DNA from: Tyto alba
Taxonomy: Eukaryota; Chordata; Aves; Strigiformes; Tytonidae
NCBI RefSeq assembly: GCF_018691265.1
Contig: NW_024881301.1
Location: 7,391,752-7,455,751, forward strand
Direction: 5' to 3'
Length of the DNA: 64,000 bases
Under the pieces are notes generated by a model. It saw only the letters and a program-made list of their open reading frames with translations, was not told the DNA's origin and did no database searches. Each line of letters opens with the position of its first letter. Positions within the stretch are counted from its first letter, which is position 1. Position numbers and translations under genes: made by a program. Of this stretch, positions 62,017 through 64,000 are shown piece by piece.

Positions 62017-63483
62017 TAGTAGTAGTGGTTTCCTGCATATCACTAGTGTCCCACCTACCTCATGGAAGCTGAGGGTACAGAAAGGAATGGGACTGGTGTT
62101 TGTTACACACAGATTAAGCTTTTTGATATTTTGGAATAGGCATGTGAACTTTCTGCTGGTAATACACAGTGAAGGAGTTAACCTTTGGACCACGCTCTTG
62201 TGCATAGCAAGATTTCAAATAGCTTTGAAAGACAGTAGAAGTATCAGCAAATAGCTTGTTGCTTTCCTTTTTAAAAAAATAAATAAATAGAGGTCTGACT
62301 GCTAAAATAACTCAGTTCTGCTATTTAAATTCACAATTCAGTGCTTACAGCCTGAAGGACTCAAATATTTATGGGAAACTGTCAGAAGCAGATTCACATT
62401 CAGTTAAACCAGAAGGAAAAGCAGTTACCAGAACTTAGATATCAAACATCTTCAGCTGGAGAATTATTTAAAAAAAAAAAAATGTTGCACTGACCTAGAT
62501 ACTGAAGTCTTGGGGGTTCTGTGTCAGTGTATCAGGTTATAGCTGTGTCTATAGCTGTAAGGTTAATGACTGAGTGATTGTTTGCTTCTGTGAGACAAAG
62601 CTAGATAGTTTCCATCGTCAATTACAAATCTGAAGTTTCACTATAATAATCTCTTTAGAGATGAAAATAAGACTGACCTTCACTGCCATTGTCTAGCACT
62701 CGCCCAACTTCAGTGATAACTGTAATTGCTCTTGTGCAGAACAGCTCCCGACAAGGGGAAGGTAGGAAGCCTGACCAGTTGAACGCGGGCAACTCAGCTG
62801 GGCGCATGCTGGGCTCGGTAGAGCGCTCTGTGCTGCCGTCCCTGTGGAGCACAGTGCAGAGCTTGTAACACTGGCATGGCAGGGATCAGAAAGACTACAG
62901 CCATTCCATAGCTGGAGGATGAGGAGCTGAACTCAGTATGATGTGAATTGCCATCTGTCTCTTTCTCAGATTAGGCACCCCTACTAAAGGTACAGAAATC
63001 ATGGCTGCATCACAAGCTGTGCCTTACGCAGGCTGTCGATAAGATCTCTTCTGATATTTTCCTGAGTATGCTCAGACTGAATTTCCAGAGCTACATGTGC
63101 ACTGATACCTGCATCATTTTGGTGTGCTATTTACTACCTTATATAAATATTTGTGTCACTGTGTAAAATAGTGTGGTACTCAGCTAATGCAACTTCATGA
63201 AATTATATGATATTCCCCTGAAAAATGTTGGTCTATCTGCATCCAGTTTAACAGACTGAAATGCATATGCTTCTGAAAGCGGGTGTTTTCTTCATTATTT
63301 TATGCTTGTCTTCTTGCTTTATCCTAAAGATTTTGTGTTAGTAAGCATTTTTAAAACTAGTCTGGAGGTTCCGTCTAATCTTGCAGTTGTTTTTGTGTTG
63401 GGACACTGAAGAAAGACAGGATTGGGAAGAAAAAAACTTTGGAAAGATGGATAAAGTCAAAGTGTCATCTCTAAAAATGGTGG

Positions 63484-63540
63484 TGGAGTAACCAGGAATG
63501 TGAATGAAATGGCTGGAGTAGCCAGGAATGTGAATGAAAC
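63484..63540 (+). repeat. 30-bp tandem duplication
   Basis: Two copies of TGGAGTARCCAGGAATGTGA followed by ATGAAA, offset by exactly 30 bp and differing at one or two positions. Each contains AGGAATGTG. Confidence 0.9.
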
Positions 63541-64000
63541 AGTGTGGCAGAATTATACATAACAGCAATCTACTACTTACATTTTGGGAAAACCTACCAT
63601 GCAGCTGGTCAAGTATGTTGTTCAATAAATTTATGCTTTGAAAATAGTGCCAATCTGCCTACATATTTTTTGTTAAGCTTGGAAGAATGGAGTATGTGGT
63701 TCTGGAAAAGAAAAAAACCCAACATCCTGCCTTTATAGTCAAATTACTGCAAGAAGGTTTTAGGTGATGTATCTTGTCAGTAATAAAAGACAAAGTGACA
63801 AAATGGTGGTATTACTTAAAGCTGCTTTGTAAAAATAAACAATATTTTTATTTCGAACAAGGTTATTTTTCCCATGATGCCTGTATTTTTAAGTGGAGTA
63901 CACAAAGGTTGTGCTAGCTCTATATCTGCAAGCATTGCTTTTCTACAGGTGAAATCACTCAATGGTAGTAGAACCATCTCTTTTTTTTTTTTTTTTTGAG

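Larger units (their letters stand above)
48864..64000 (+). other. OSBPL1A: OSBPL1A large intron, continuing past the right edge
   Basis: 15 kb in which I found no exon matching the ORP1 coiled coil, FFAT or ORD domain. It holds a T-rich tract (about 48947-49002), a CR1 copy (55.4-55.8 kb), a 177-codon minus-strand frame (51438-51971), GC-richer patches at about 61260-61450 and 62680-62880, an A-rich tract at 61978-62014, a 30-bp duplication at 63484-63540 and a terminal poly-T. The rest is AT-rich intron without recognisable structure. Confidence 0.65.

Overview
This is ordinary vertebrate nuclear DNA, most likely from a bird. It carries interrupted genes with GT-AG introns, CpG-island promoters and CR1-type LINE fragments, and I saw no mammalian-type SINEs. 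No species can be named from the sequence alone.

Two protein-coding genes lie head to head. On the minus strand, from about 9.17 kb to the left edge, are the first seven coding exons (198 codons) of IMPACT, an RWD-domain regulator of the GCN1/GCN2 stress pathway. Its C-terminal half lies beyond base 1. On the plus strand, from a CpG island at 17.9-19.0 kb, runs OSBPL1A (ORP1L, an oxysterol-binding-protein relative of late endosomes). Its coding exons 2-15 (431 codons: ankyrin repeats, PH domain, start of the coiled coil) lie between 23,666 and 45,778. The FFAT motif and lipid-binding ORD domain lie to the right of the window. All exon junctions were checked for phase and give uninterrupted frames. 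The divergent order matches the human 18q11.2 neighbourhood.

Layout: 1-9.2 kb IMPACT; 8.95-9.6 kb IMPACT CpG island with two NRF1-type palindromes and a TTACTT(CCCT)n tract; 9.6-17.8 kb intergenic DNA holding a very degraded CR1 copy; 17.9-19.0 kb OSBPL1A island; 19-45.8 kb OSBPL1A exons and introns with four CR1 fragments nearby or within; 48.13-48.86 kb a second CpG island inside OSBPL1A; then about 15 kb of intron with one CR1 copy and no recognisable exon.

The most interesting feature is the intragenic island. It has a perfect MEF2 consensus and a good splice donor, and it sits where a promoter for the short, muscle-enriched ORP1S isoform would be expected. I found no sign of an undescribed system such as a mobile immune locus or viral insertion. 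The two genes are not known to act in one pathway.
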